Positions 33,281 through 45,193 of a stretch of 64,000 nt of DNA are shown here, in pieces; position 1 is the first letter of the stretch; the number at the start of each line of letters is the position of its first letter. Under the pieces are notes generated by a model. The model made no database searches. It saw only the letters and a list, made by a program, of their open reading frames with translations, and was not told the origin of the DNA. The stretch is from the NCBI GenBank assembly GCA_932521025.1, contig OW051471.1, forward strand, positions 8,990,001-9,054,000. Direction: 5' to 3'. A program made the translations under genes and the position numbers. Origin of the DNA: Oscheius onirici (Eukaryota; Nematoda; Chromadorea; Rhabditida; Rhabditidae).

Positions 33281-34291
33281 ATGGAAACCCAAATCGACAG
33301 CCGACTGGACACAGGTATAGTTTTTGTTTTGTGACCAATTGCAAGTTGCAGAGTAATAAAAAATATAAAGTTTTTTCAGTGCTCGAAGACCTGGTCCAGC
33401 CCAGTGGACAGATAGCAGACAAATTGTGGAAAGAGGGTCGTCGAGAGAGCAGTCATGAGGCCATTTTGGCTGATATGCTCACCGTTTACCGTCAGAATTG
33501 TGATCTCCGTGAGAATGTAAACAACCTCTTACAAATAATCCAGCAAAAAGACGAAGAGGTCAGTAGAAACTTGCAAAATGATGAGAATTTAAAGTTCAGA
33601 TAAGTCAATTGCGATCAATAAGAAAAAGTGAGGACTCCGAAGATAAGGAAACGCCCAAATTGGTTTTGGAGAATGAGCAGCTAAAAGCGGCAAATGAGAA
33701 CATTATCAGACGGTACAATGAAATGGACACCATGGAAAGTTTCAGCGGGAAGCATAGAAAGAATTATTTCAGGTGCTGGAACTCGAGGAACGGTGTAGAG
33801 CTCTTGGTAAAATCAACAACAGTTTAGAAGAAAGATTGCAGCAGTTGAAGGTCTGTTTGATTGGAAACTTAAATTGTACTGTTTCAGCTTGACCGCCATT
33901 ATGACGAACCATTCAACACTGAAGACCGTCGCCTGCCAGAGACGGAACTCTCAAGACTGCCATATTTTCACGCAAGGATAGGCAGACGAGTAGCCGAATC
34001 CGTGTTAGAATTCCGATCCGAAGGAGATTTTCTTATTAGAAACTGTGACATGAGTGTGAGTACAAAAGATTTACCATGTTATACCAATTTCAGTTGACGG
34101 ATTACACGTTGTCGGTACGGGCGCGAGATAGAGTCCGACATTTTCTGGTCAGGAGCACTGAGAATAAAGTTTTTTTGGGCGTCAATTCCTTTGCCGGCTG
34201 GGTTCATTTGGTGGAATTTCATAGACACAAAAATCTTCTGAACACAAACTATAGAAGGCTAACTTTGCTCAATCCTGTGAATAAATCTTGA
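33281..34291 (+). CDS. Coiled-coil / SH2 domain protein
   Basis: A phosphotyrosine-binding adaptor of about 240 residues. The start at 33281 gives METQIDSRLDT. The N-terminal two-thirds is a probable coiled coil (LRENVNNLLQIIQQKDEE, LVLENEQLKAANENIIRRYN, LEERCRALGKINNSLEERL). A C-terminal SH2 domain follows: LPYFHARIGRRVAESVLE, GDFLIRNCDMS with the conserved FLxR arginine that contacts phosphotyrosine, DYTLSVRARDRVRHFLVR, and FAGWVHLVEFHRHKNLL. It stops after the SH2 domain at TGA 34291, so there is no kinase domain. The layout recalls Fer/Fes-type coiled coil-SH2 without the catalytic part, of which nematodes have many relatives. All introns are in phase. Confidence 0.8.
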
Positions 34292-34603
34292 ATATTAGAC
34301 TCTTTCCTGTTAATGGAAAAACATACGACGCCGTGTTCGAATAAATAGCGAGAATTCTTTACTTGGATACTTTATAACTAACGAGTAACTGACAACCCGA
34401 AAACAAATGAGGAGGATTATATGTTATTGTATGTTGTGAGTCGCAGAACGATGCGTTACGTTGAAAAGTGTCGGTTTCTCATGGTTTCCTAGTTTAAAAT
34501 GGCAAATTTTGCTTGTTCTATTCTATTGGCAGTCCATAAAGTATCGACCCATACAAAACACTGGCGCACTATATCTGTACTAATAAATGTTTATGCGAAA
34601 ATG
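34292..34603. other. Intergenic, nothing recognised
   Basis: 3' flank of the SH2 gene, with no exon or repeat seen. The next gene's TATA-like box starts right after. Confidence 0.5.
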
Positions 34604-34613
34604 TATATAAAAG
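34604..34613 (+). promoter_or_regulatory. TATA box (TATATAAAAG)
   Basis: Lies 34 bp upstream of the start codon of secreted paralogue A. Similar boxes precede paralogue B (37029-37036) and paralogue C (about 38459-38468). Confidence 0.5.
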
Positions 34614-34646
34614 CATCAACTTCCTTTCGACATCCTTTATTTGGTG

Positions 34647-35257
34647 ATGAAGCTCGTCTTGCTTATGCTGGTCTTCTTCTCCTTTGGAGGTTAACTTTGA
34701 ATATCTAAAAGCATTCTTACAGTAACTCTCGACCTACTGGACTACACGAAAGCTGCAGCTGGAGTCGGTCGCCTGCTTAGCGACGATGTTGCGAAGCTCA
34801 ACGGGAACCCTACGGGAGCCAAAATTAGTTACGACAAAGTAATATACCTCGGGATAACCAATTGCCTTTATAGTTCGGAAGCCCTTATGCTTGGAACGTT
34901 GATGCTTTACACCTCGGGGAAAACGGCGACGCATTATCAGTAAGTGGCAGCTTCTGTGCTTGCGGAAATATACTCTGGGAGAAATTCATGGCTACAAGTT
35001 TCAAGATTGTGAGTTTTATGCTAAATCGTAAGTATCTACTTGTAGAACTCTGTTCGTTCTACATCAGTATTCGATCCTAAAAAGAACACCTTCGTAGTCA
35101 CGGGAACAATCACAAAAGCAGGATCCGAAAACCGAGATGTCGAAGTTCAACTTAATATGGTAGACTGTGTCATGTTTCCGTATTATCACGCTTTCAGACT
35201 GACAACAATGGAGCTGCCTACATATCCCGTGTTAGCATGAAGGATTCTCAGATTTAA
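34647..35257 (+). CDS. Secreted NTF2-like nematode protein, paralogue A
   Basis: The signal peptide MKLVLLMLVFFSFG is followed by a mature protein of about 135 residues: LDLLDYTKAAAGVGRLLSDD, AKLNGNPTGAKISYDK, GENGDALSVSGSFCACGN and KNTFVVTGTITKAGSENRD, ending YISRVSMKDSQI. The five exons splice in phase. Two paralogues at 37070 and 38498 share the layout 'signal peptide, (x)LxxLxDDVxxLxxxP, conserved intron positions, final short beta exon'. The alpha-plus-beta arrangement resembles nematode-specific NTF2-like secreted proteins; this assignment is from pattern, not a search. Function unknown. Confidence 0.6.
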
Positions 35258-37028
35258 TACTTCTAAAATAAAATTTGTTCGTAAAAAGCTATACTATAGT
35301 TGCTTAAAGGAAGCCTCCAGCTACTGCTAAGAAGAAAAGAGACCCAATGACTGAATCTCGTTACGATTACAGGGAATCTCGCAACGATTTTCTCAAAATG
35401 GATTTTTTTATTTGATTTGAGATGATTTGGAACCCGAAAATTGAGCGTAAAATGTCGAAAATGTGATAATAACCATTGATATCGTATCGAGACCACTGGA
35501 ATTGGTCTCGCAGGCTTTAGACAGTCAGTACGAGTAGTATGGTCGGACTCACAGATCTTCAACAGAGGCCTTCACTATCAACTTCCTTCACTTTTTTCAA
35601 ACCCAGCAATGACTACAGATACGGCAGACATCTGAAAAAGGTCGAAATAGATAGGATGGAGCTCTCTTTAAACTCTTCAATAGACTCTGCAGCAGATAAT
35701 CAGAAAATTTAAGCTCGAAGTTTGGATATATCAGTTTTGCATAATTTGGATACTCTTGCAACTGAAGAAGTTGCAATACCCCATATTCAATAGAATCCTT
35801 ATTATCTACAAACTACTGTTTCAGCCTCACATAGTTTGCAACGTGTACACTTGATTTTTCCGACTAACTGCCTTCAAAGTTAAGCAGTGAGTTGCAGAGG
35901 AAGGAAAAGTTGAACGGATAAACTTCGTTAAAATCCAAACTAGAAATGAACGTATCGAACACCAGCTTGCATGGGACCATTTTTATTTATGAGGATACTT
36001 ACAGTTATTTGTCCATGTGCAGACTTTTCGGCTTTGTTCAATAACAAAAAACTGACTACATAGTTTGCTTCCTAATGTGTATAGCCATTCCGCTAACAAA
36101 AGGGCTCAAGCAGTTATAGCAATGTTACGTACTGGATACAAAAGAGCTACAAATGACCTCCGCTCAGACGTCAATTCGCCTGTTCTTCCCGGTAAAAACC
36201 AGCGCTACGATGAGGTAAATTCTTACACAAACTTTAGTCGTGCGCTTAAAATGCTTTGTTTGCGGGGACTACTCATTATTCAAATCGGCCTGATTGGAGA
36301 TGGTACGGTGAACTCTCTTCTTTGTATTGGACTATTCGAGTAATCTATAATGCTACGAAAATGAGCTCGTAAGTTTACTTGCATATTTTGAATTTTTGAT
36401 TTTCATGATTGCTTCAGACGGACCTACAAGGCAGAGTATCACTTGAAGCTGGGTACTGTTGAAGCAAAATCAAAGTCATCGATTTGACTTACGATAACTA
36501 TATTTAGACCAATAAAGATTCAGTGCAAAAAAGTCTTTTTTGTCCTGTAACCTGCCGTACCCTTTCACTTCTCCATTTGCCCATTTGAAATATTCCAAGT
36601 ATTCGTCGTTCTAGACGTTGTTGACTCACTTGCAGACGTTTCTCCCTTTCAACGCCAGAGTTCCGAAGAATCCTCTAATAGACGAGCTCCTACTGCGTGT
36701 AAGGTCAATCTGAGGGGCCAGATCGTGTGAGGCGTTTACTTTCTGAAGTTGCTCAACCTGTTCCACGGAACCCTTTATTATTTTGAGTAAGAGTACACCA
36801 ACGATATGTTTTTAATCAGTTGAAAAAGGTGTCTGGCGTTTTATTCGATTCATAATTATTTGCTTGCCGAAATGGTATGCGAAACGGTTGCATTTTGTCT
36901 CCAGTACAGTCCGCTTGGTGTACACTCGGTGTGTAGTTTAGACGCCGTCCAAGCCGTCTACATGAAAGAGAATTAGCTTTTCAATAAGACTACCCTATTC
37001 AAAGGATTGAAAGCATTGTGTTTGGATG
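35258..37028. other. Intergenic, no firm gene
   Basis: About 1.8 kb. A frame at 36065-36343 (92 codons, including RAQAVIAMLRTGYKRATNDL) has no splice partner or domain and I do not call it a gene. The rest is AT-rich and unassigned. Confidence 0.45.
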
Positions 37029-37036
37029 TATATAAA
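37029..37036 (+). promoter_or_regulatory. TATA-like box of paralogue B
   Basis: TATATAAA, 33 bp upstream of the ATG at 37070; same geometry as paralogue A. Confidence 0.45.
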
Positions 37037-37069
37037 CGAATTTTATCTGGAGCACAGCATATTGCAGTC

Positions 37070-37794
37070 ATGTGGCTTCTCTGCGGTCTGTTCGTCCTGG
37101 GTGCAGCAAAAGGTACGAATCACTCTTTCATATTTTACTTTTTTAGTTGATTGGGATGTCTATAATCGCTACTCTATGTCTGTATTAAAATTCCACGAGG
37201 TGTTGAGAGACGACGTGAACCAGCTGGCGAAAGAACCCAAAAACACTCCTAGTAAACTTCAAGACAAGTATTCCAAGGTAAACAACACTATTATAAAAGA
37301 ATCCTTTCTTTTCCTAAATGCTTCGATCCTTTTCCGACCGTTTGTCCTTTAACACTCATTGCTTTTCTAACTTATAAAAATACAGTACTGCAACGTGGAT
37401 GAGTTAAATGTCTACCTAAGCTACTTGGATAACAACTCTCCGCAATCGTTGGTCATGCGGTTCGGAGATGCTGGACTTGCTCTGATAAACTCGCTAAATG
37501 CCACAAAACTGGATCTAAAGGTTGAGCGATTTTAAATAAAAATAATCCCATTCAGGACATGCAAGCAAGCATAAACATACAAGAAATGGCAGAAAACGGA
37601 AAATTAACAAACAAGACCAGTACTGCAATATAGGAAGCCTTCTTCACTCGAGCCAATGGCGAGTCTGTGGATGTCGACATCAATCTTGATTGGGTAATAT
37701 TTGTCTTGCCACAAGAAAACAACCTTTTTAGTACGATGAGAACAACACTCTGAATATCAAAAAATTCTACATTGCCGAGAAGAAGAAGCAATAA
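37070..37794 (+). CDS. Secreted NTF2-like protein, paralogue B (in-frame TAG or altered splice)
   Basis: The signal peptide MWLLCGLFVLGAAK is followed by the family segment YSMSVLKFHEVLRDDVNQLA, KEPKNTPSKLQDKYSK, CNVDELNVYLSYLDNN and FGDAGLALINSLNATKLDLK. The next exon (DMQASINIQEMAENGK) meets a TAG at 37631-37633, then resumes in the same frame (EAFFTRANGESVDVDINLD) and ends FYIAEKKKQ at 37794. Either the stop is real and the protein is truncated, or that TAG is the splice acceptor 'atatag'. The second choice keeps phase but drops about 25 residues that paralogue A keeps. Confidence 0.5.
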
Positions 37795-38457
37795 GATGCT
37801 GATCGAGACAAAATAATAAATTTGCAAATGACAATACTTGTATTTTGTTCAAAACGTTCAAAAGCTACGGTTTCACTTCTTGGTTTCCATCGTCGTTTGC
37901 GAAGGCAATGCTTCGAAAAAATGCTGGGTGGGCGAGCTCGAAAGGCCTTACACTTTACAATTTTTGGAATCTCAAAGCTTATATCGGTGCAACTATAAAA
38001 ACTGCTCACGACTTGCCACGCAGAACCTTTACTTTGCTTGGTAATTTGTTGCTATTTAGATAAACAACGTCTTTTCTTAACCATTTTTAAGACAAGTTCC
38101 TCGCTTTGATGAATTTACAACAACCGCACTCTGTTCATTAGATTTCAAAGCGCTTTCTTTTTTACGTCCTCACTTGGCTGACGCTAGACCATCTCTATGA
38201 CAACTTTGGTCCCAGTATGGTTAGATATCAGCACTAGAATCTGCGACCGCTTCAACAGAAAGAAAATTTGTCTTTTGGAAGTAGAAATTACAGTCTAGTC
38301 GTAAAAAAAGAAAGATTTCGAAAGCAGAGCAGTTTTAAGTTTGAACGACCCAATTCTCTTTATACTAAATGTGGTCATTTTCTTTGTTAGCAAATTGTTC
38401 CACTAGTAACAGTCTATTCAGTCCATTCAAACGCGGAAAACCATTGTAAAGTTCAGA
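37795..38457. other. Intergenic, nothing recognised
   Basis: About 660 bp between paralogues B and C. Short frames only, with no splice-coherent exon. Confidence 0.5.
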
Positions 38458-38497
38458 ATATTTAAAACGGAATTTTCTGATATTCCACACAGAAACC

Positions 38498-39091
38498 ATG
38501 AAGCTCCTCTTCATTCTTCTATGCCTCCCGTCATTCGGATGTAAATCTGCTGATTTTTAGTTCCAAAAGTTTCAGCTGCTCTCGATATGATGGGATACAT
38601 GAATGCCGGTTTCGCTTTTGGAAAATATCTTGAAAGAGGATGTCAAACAGTTGGCAAGAGAGCCGAACATGCAAACCCATCTTCGTGAGAAATATTCTTG
38701 GGTAAACTGAAACATAATCTGGTACATATTCGTTCCAGTTCGCCGACCCCTCTGGTCATACCCTCTCCGTGACGCATCTTGATTCCGCCAACATCAAGAG
38801 ATCTTTTGATACCACTTTCAGTTCAGCCGGATCCGTGCTAGTCAACAAGTTGCTGTTAGCATGCAATGCGAGGTAGATCCTTGCCTTTTTGAGACTTTTC
38901 TTCTAGACATCTGTAAACATCGCCGGATGGAAGGCAAAGGAGAGCACGGCCGAAAGGAAGACATCGAGATTCGAATGGAATTGGTAATTTGTAGTTTTTG
39001 TAAGTCACTCCAGAAGTTTTAGTATGACGACAATGGTTCGCCAAAGTTCAAGAAGACTTACATCACTCAAGTCAGAGCGAAAAATGTATGA
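38498..39091 (+). pseudogene. Secreted NTF2-like protein, paralogue C (frameshifted)
   Basis: The signal peptide MKLLFILLCLPSFG and the segment ALDMMGYMNAGFAFGKYLER are intact. At about 38637 the frame must shift by one base to enter DVKQLAREPNMQTHLREKYS, the clear counterpart of paralogue B's DVNQLAKEP. Further exons carry FADPSGHTLSVTHLDSANIK, GSVLVNKLLLACNAR and a final YDDNGSPKFKKTYITQVRA. A second phase conflict occurs at the exon near 38918-38985. A TATA-like TATTTAAAAC is about 30-40 bp upstream. Two conflicts make a pseudogene likelier than a single base-call error. Confidence 0.6.
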
Positions 39092-41716
39092 GATTTTGAA
39101 AATGAATAATTGCTTCAGTCTTATGTTTCAACCTTCTTATCGTTGTTGTTTCTCTAACAGTAACAACTTACTATTTCCACCAGTCCCAAAAGTTTGTTTG
39201 CTCACATCGCAGTCACATGTCTGATCTCTCTCTCTCTATTGTGCCCATCTTGGCTTACTGCAAAGATAGAGAATCTCGCGAACGTTTTGCTTTTTTCTGT
39301 TTATGGGGATTTCGAAGATCCTGAATAAGATCATGACGTCCAGTTTGTCTGTTTTGTCGCTTACAAACACGTATTCGTTATTTTCTTTTTGAAGTTATCA
39401 TCCGCATTCACCCAGGCTGCGCTGAGTTCAAACATGATAAAAAAGATTGTTTTTTTTTCACTTTTGTGAAAGCGAAAGCTGACGGAGGCAGGTCTGTTCG
39501 GACTTCAAAATAACTGACAAGTCTTTTAATCGATCTGCACCCAGGAATTTTCTGATAAGTGTTAATACGTGTAATAGGCTTTTGATTGCCTTTGTCTACC
39601 GCAGGGAGAACGCTGTTTGTGACGACTCAAAGCGTAGAGTCATAAATCAGGGTATAGGATCTTCAAGGACGGGTTCCTGTCTCTCTCCCTGGCTCTCTTT
39701 TCTCTCCCCGATGACCGTTCTTTAAAGATGCGCATGACCTCATTGTCTCTTATCGTCTAGTGACGGGATCGTCCAAAGAACGTACTGTGGGAGACGAGGG
39801 GTCCGTCGTGGGAACTGTTCATTAAAAGTCGGGAACAAAGTACAATTTTCTGATCCGCTCGGTTCAATGACTACAAAAGATAACGCCTCGGCTCACTGGA
39901 ACGCGACGTTTTTCTTTCGTTTGCATGTTTCGCAGTCCCTTCACCTGATATCAGACCGCAATCATTTTGGCGGACACAAACTGGCCAAAGAGAGATAGGG
40001 ACGGACACTTATCACTAATGGTAATGACTTTCTGTTGAACAGTGGCGAGACACAAGGGGACTGAATTGAACTGCTTGAAGACAATTTTTTCATAATGTAC
40101 CAAGTGGCTTGCAGAGAACGATAGGATGGAAAAAGGCAGAGCAAGGTGTCAATGGGTGTAGCTCCAAATAATCGGACTTGAACGATGTTTCAGACAGATA
40201 TCAAAGCGAACCAATGCTAACAACAAATGTTGTATTGTCAAAGTGTTTCTGGCTTTATCGCAATGAACAACACGGACGGAAAGCAATGTAGACTACAGTA
40301 TTGGGCTCTGCAAATTCGTTAAATTGAGAATTTACATGCGGTGCTTGCTTTTTTTTAGCCACACCCCACAAAAAACTTTCTTCTTGCCGGCTCCTTCGAA
40401 GAAGCTTCTCGAACTCTCTATCTCAAGGATTCGGCTCACTTTCTTTTTGCAACAGGCCATAAACCTCGTAAAGAAAATGGTCCAATGATAAAGCCCCATC
40501 ATTACACCATTTTACAATCAGCCACAGAAGAAAATCACGGAGGCGTGGTTTCTGTTTTCTCTAGCGTCTTTCGAGAATCTTCCTCTATCTCTCTTCGGGT
40601 CCTTATCGTCTCTGGCCTCTCTCGATTGGATCGTCTCACTCTCCCACCTCCCAAATGGCTCACGTGATTGCCACTGATAATACGTGCTTATATAAACCGT
40701 AGGTCTCATCGATCTGGTAAACAGACGAGCGACTACAGTGATCAGCGCACCTTTAATGGTCACCGACCTCGACTGCTCTCTTGGACTCTGGCGGACTCGG
40801 GGACCAACTTCCAGATGGGAACTTTGGGAAATCTGACGTGTCTACTGGATCGACTATTCTTCGCGTCTCTCCCTGCTTCCAAATTTGGCTTGTACGCTAA
40901 AAGCAGTAAAACAACGGTGTGGTTTGACTGCCAGTGATAGTACACTGGTAGAAAAGTTGGTTCAATGTCAAAACAAGTAGGAACTAGAAGTTCAAAAACA
41001 AGAATCCATGCTATAAATGACAGTTTGCACAGTGACTCCTGGAAAACAGTACATTATAACAAATCACTAGTTTGTCACAAGATCCATCTTTCTTAGTTAT
41101 ATTTGAACTGAGTAACCAATCATGCACAAAATGTAAATCATAGCTGACGTTTCAAGGTCTTCAACTTCTGTCTTTGAAAATTATGACAAACGGTGTGGAA
41201 GACATCGATCGCCTAAATGAATGGCCACGATTTGCTAGAAATTCAAGTAAAAAAGTAGCTTGCCCATAAATGGCAGCTACATTCCGTTCACGCCTCTGTC
41301 TGCTGATTGAGTTAGCCACCTTAAGAGCACTGGAACAAGCATATTGTTTCTGCCCAGAGAGTTGACTGTTTTGTTCGATGATTCGGACTCTTCTTCTAAT
41401 CTGTTTTAATGAGTTCCTTCCGTCTGAACTCTCTTGTTCCCGGTTCAGAAGTTCCCAGACTGATGACATTGAAATTGGCTAATGGTTTCCTTATCACTCC
41501 TTTCCAGGCCAGAAACAGAGATTACTGCCCGTCCATTGTTTTCGCTCTTTTTCATCGAAGCTTTATCGACCTGATAGCTTCATTAGAACACTTTCTGCCC
41601 TTTCTTTTCCTCCAAAATCTTATCACAACCTCCTTCTCTATCTCTTCTCTTTGTCCACAGTTTCCTATAAAAAGTTTCCGTTTTCAGGAGTTAGATCCAT
41701 ATGAAACTGTGTCGAC
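39092..41716. other. Long intergenic region, no gene found
   Basis: About 2.6 kb. It includes a decayed match (39286-39371) to the SINE-like tail. At about 40691-40699 there is a TATATAAAC box in a GC-richer patch without a convincing downstream ORF. Two similar short segments, 'ttgccactgataatacgtgc' (about 40668) and 'ctgccagtgatagtacactg' (about 40929), lie 260 bp apart. Upstream sequences of the amine oxidase are at the right end. A non-coding RNA cannot be excluded. Confidence 0.4.
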
Positions 41717-43776
41717 ATGTCTTCTCAGGCAGTACCCCGCGACTACGATGTAATAATAGTTGGAGCCGGTCTCGCGGGCTTGTCCGCAGCTCGCGAACTG
41801 CGCAAGAAGGATTCGAGCCTGAGAGTAAAAAATTTTCAGATTGTTAAAAACAATCTGTTCAGATCATTGTTCTTGAAGCCAAGGATCGTGTGGGAGGAAG
41901 GACCTTAACGGTGGAGATGAACGCTCCAAAGGGCAAGAAAGTTCTCTTCGATCTCGGTGGCCAGTGGGTTGGCCATACCCAGAAACATGCTATGGGACTG
42001 ATCAAGGAGCTTGGTCTCAAAACCTACAAGCAGTACGAAGCTGGAGCAAAGTGGGCTCAAGTTGGAACAGCCGAGCCGAGGAAGTACGATGGCGACATGC
42101 CCATCACTAGTTTGAAGTGAGTTTTTTTTTAGGTTCCTATAGTAATATTCTTTCCCACTCTTTCATCTACTCAATCGCAATTTTCAGACAATTTACCCCG
42201 ATTGAAATCATTGACTGGTATGCGAATCTTTCGAAGACGGAGAAGCTTGTCAAGCAGGTCGACCTGAAGGATCCCTTCCAATGGAAAGACGCTTGCTACT
42301 ACGACGGAATGACCCTCGAGAAATGGTGTCAGGAGAACTGTCTGACCAGAACTTCTCATGACTGCATGGATCTCAAAACCACAGCCATCTACGGAGTCAA
42401 GCCAAGCCGGTGGGTGTTCTTTGCTCTAATCTCGCCTTTCTCGTAGTCTCGTTATCGATAACAGGCCGGGAACAGGGAAGATGAAGAGACAGACGGGCAC
42501 GTGGGGTTGAAAGAAAACTGGGGGGGGGGGGGGTCATAAATTATTCCATGGTGAGCGAGATGCAGAAACAAGAAGTGTGACCGATTGATAGGGAAGGTGA
42601 TACAGAAACAGCTGACACGGTTTTCAAGAGAATAGGGAACATGAAACTAACCAGTCATTTTCAGAGTGAACATGCTCTATCATCTGGCCTTCTCCAAAGC
42701 AGCTGGAACCTTCCACTGCCTGGTGAACAACATCGGTGACGGAGCACAGGCTGTGAAAGTTGAGAACGGAACTCAGCAGATCAGTCAAATCATGGCAAAC
42801 CAGTTCGGTCTGCACAATATCGAGTTGAGCAAGGCGGTTGACGAGATCATTTTCGACGAAGAGACGGGAATCACAACTGTCCATGCCTACAGTACTCTGT
42901 CTGGAGAAAAGGATTGCGTAAGAATATTCTCTGATTTAACTCAAAACAAACTTTAGTACGACTTTTTCACGTGCAAAAAGGTCATCTTGGCCATTCCTCC
43001 CAACCAGTGCAATGCCATCGCCTTCAAGCCGGACGTTCCTCTGATCAAGGGTCGTCTCTTTGAGGCTTGCCCTGTCGGCAACTTTATCAAGTTCCTCATC
43101 ACGTACGAGACTGCTTTCTGGAGAAAGGACGGGTACTCTGGGGAGATCATCAGTACAGGAAGGACAGCCAATCCGGGAGAAGTTCTGCCCCTCCTGGAAG
43201 TCTACGACGCCTGTAATCCCAAAGGTGTCCCAGCTCTGGTTGGATTCATTGGAGAAGAGTTCACTGACATCACTCCCGAGGAGAGAAAAGAAGCTATTCT
43301 ATCTGATCTGGAACGTTTCTTTGGCAAGAGAGTCAGGACTGAGATGGTCGACTTTATCGAGAAGCTCTGGGTCCACGAGCCGTTCAACGGAGGCTGTCCT
43401 ACAGTCGCTGTTACGCCAGGAAACATGGACGCCTGGACGACAATTCGTCAGCCACATCTCAGCGTTCATTTTGCCGGAACTGAGACTGCTCTCGAATGGA
43501 TGGGTTACATGTCCGGTGCTGTAGAAAGTGGTCTTCGCGCTGCCAATGAGGTTCTCTTCACAATGGACATGAAGCATCTGGTCAGCAGGAAACATTTGGT
43601 TTGTGCAGTTTGTTAGTAGAAAAACAGTGTTTTTTCAGAATGGCAGTATTTACGAGGACGACTATCAAGCACCTCAGATGCCAAACGCCAATGTTGCCTA
43701 CGACGACGACATGAAGGGTCTGTCTCTTACGGAAGTCAATGAGGAAGCTTTCGAACTCCTCAAGTCGAAACTGTGA
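41717..43776 (+). CDS. Flavin-containing monoamine oxidase
   Basis: A full-length MAO-type FAD amine oxidase of about 500 residues, which deaminates amines to aldehydes with release of peroxide and ammonia. The start MSSQAVPRDYDVIIVGAGLA includes the GxGxxG dinucleotide fold, followed by VLEAKDRVGGRTLTV and LGGQWVGHTQKHAMGLIKEL. The substrate domain includes WKDACYYDGMTLEKWCQEN. Near the C-terminus lies PFNGGCPTVAVTPGNMDAW, whose Cys corresponds to the covalent flavin attachment of MAO. HFAGTETALEWMGYMSGAV and ESGLRAANEVLF follow. The protein ends FELLKSKL at 43776, without an obvious C-terminal membrane anchor, unlike mitochondrial MAOs. Splices are in phase; one intron has a G14 run. It resembles C. 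elegans amx genes; the orthologue is not assigned. Confidence 0.92.
42520..42533 (+). repeat. Homopolymer G14 tract in MAO intron
   Basis: Fourteen consecutive G on the plus strand. In C. elegans such tracts can form G-quadruplexes and are deletion-prone without DOG-1/FANCJ (established for that species). Confidence 0.9.
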
Positions 43777-43887
43777 TTATTTTGTACAATTCTGTGCTTG
43801 CGTGATTAAAAATTGCTTTCTTAAACTATCTCTAGATGACGCCATTGTTGATTAGTGTAGTTTATTTCTGCGTGTTTCTTGCTCTGG

Positions 43888-44520
43888 AATTGCCAATATG
43901 TCTGGACTTGGAATCAACGGAATGAAAACCGTCATCCTCACCAATAGAAGGCAGTATCGTATCGAGCTAAATGGAGATAGATTGACATACAAAGACGAAG
44001 CCATATATCTTGGCCAGAGGATTTCATTCGATCGAGACCCATCCCGAGAACTGACAAGGAGGATTCAGGCCGGCTGGGGTTCTTTCCAAAGTTTCAAGAA
44101 CTTTCTATGCAACAAGTCGGTGCTGATGAAGCACAAACGGAAGGTGTTTGCATCCTGCATTGGCTATCGTACAGCGTCGTATGATGAGAAAGATGATCGG
44201 CGTCACTCGTCAAAGGAGAACCAATGAATGGCTGTCTGAAAAGGTACCAATACGAGATATCAGGAAGAGTTGGGCGATAAAGAAGTGGAACGGGGGCCAA
44301 ATGTATTACCATAGGAGCCAACGACAAGTGGATCAGGAAAATTCTGGAATGGCGTCCATGGAACAAAACACGGAGACCAGCCCAAACCTAGATGGAACTC
44401 TAATTTTGTCGAGGCATTCGGGGAACGATGGATGGCGGTGGCTGCGACTGACCCCCAAAACTGGAGTCGAGCTATGATGGCTCATGAATACATTGACAAG
44501 CTAATGATAAACTGTAAACT
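43888..44520 (+). mobile_element. 5'-truncated RTE-type non-LTR retrotransposon remnant
   Basis: The C-terminal part of a non-LTR reverse transcriptase ORF with frameshifts. It shows GLGINGMKTVILTNRRQ, YRIELNGDRLTYKDEAIYLG, FDRDPSRELTRRIQAGWGSF, then QRRMMRKMIGVTRQRRTNEW and AIKKWNGGQMYYHRSQRQV. These match the 'inlxKTk... YLGqxi... EixrRixaaW' and 'qRrmeRxmlgvt... kWxwaGHvxR' pattern of RTE-clade reverse transcriptases. The copy lacks the catalytic YADD region and ends near 'aaactgtaaactataaact', a short tail repeat typical of RTE. It is not functional. It lies just downstream of the MAO gene, on the same strand. Confidence 0.75.
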
Positions 44521-44525
44521 ATAAA

Positions 44526-45193
44526 CTTGCTCAAACGCTTAGAAAATTGCACATGGTACCGAAACTTTTCTGTGGGGGTAGTCGCTCCTGTTTCGTCACA
44601 GTTGGATTCCTATAGCCGCCTACTACAACGGAATCAGCTTTCAAGATCCCTCCGACCGCCTTTCGGGAAGTGTTGGAGGAAAGTGCAGTACTCACTGACT
44701 CTGGTGACTCGAGACCATGATCGGGCTAAAATTAGCCTAGCGAAGCTCACGTAGGTCACGAATCAGAAAACGGAACTATACTCCTTTGACATAAAGATTC
44801 TGGAACTCTTTTTAAGGTATTCTGATCACGCTCGCTTGTGTAATGGACTGTACTGTTTCAGTGTGAAACGTATTGGTACCTACCAATGATTCTTATCGAC
44901 TTATACACCGTCCACGAGATGCAAACAAAAGACCTAGCCATGTAGGTAGAAACATCTACGAATTATTTTAGTTCACAAGTTGACAGGAAATAATTATAAC
45001 AACCGAAGTCTATAAAGCTGAATAAGTTAGAGTTGTCGAGTGGTAGCCCTGTTTGTGATAAAGGCTTGAGAGGCGTTCTCAGAAATTGAGGCTGCATTCA
45101 TTCATTGCAAATCAACCTGGTATTCTTTTATTCAATAAGTGCAAACTTTTCAAAACACGATTAATAGAAATTTCTTACAAACATTCACTTTCT
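44526..45193. other. Intergenic, nothing recognised
   Basis: About 670 bp between the retrotransposon remnant and the convergent SDR 3' end. Short frames only. Confidence 0.5.

Noticed and set aside
40668..40937. 89-codon frame near a TATA-like box
   Set aside because: No homology, no splice signals, and an opposite-strand frame of similar length exists; chance cannot be excluded.
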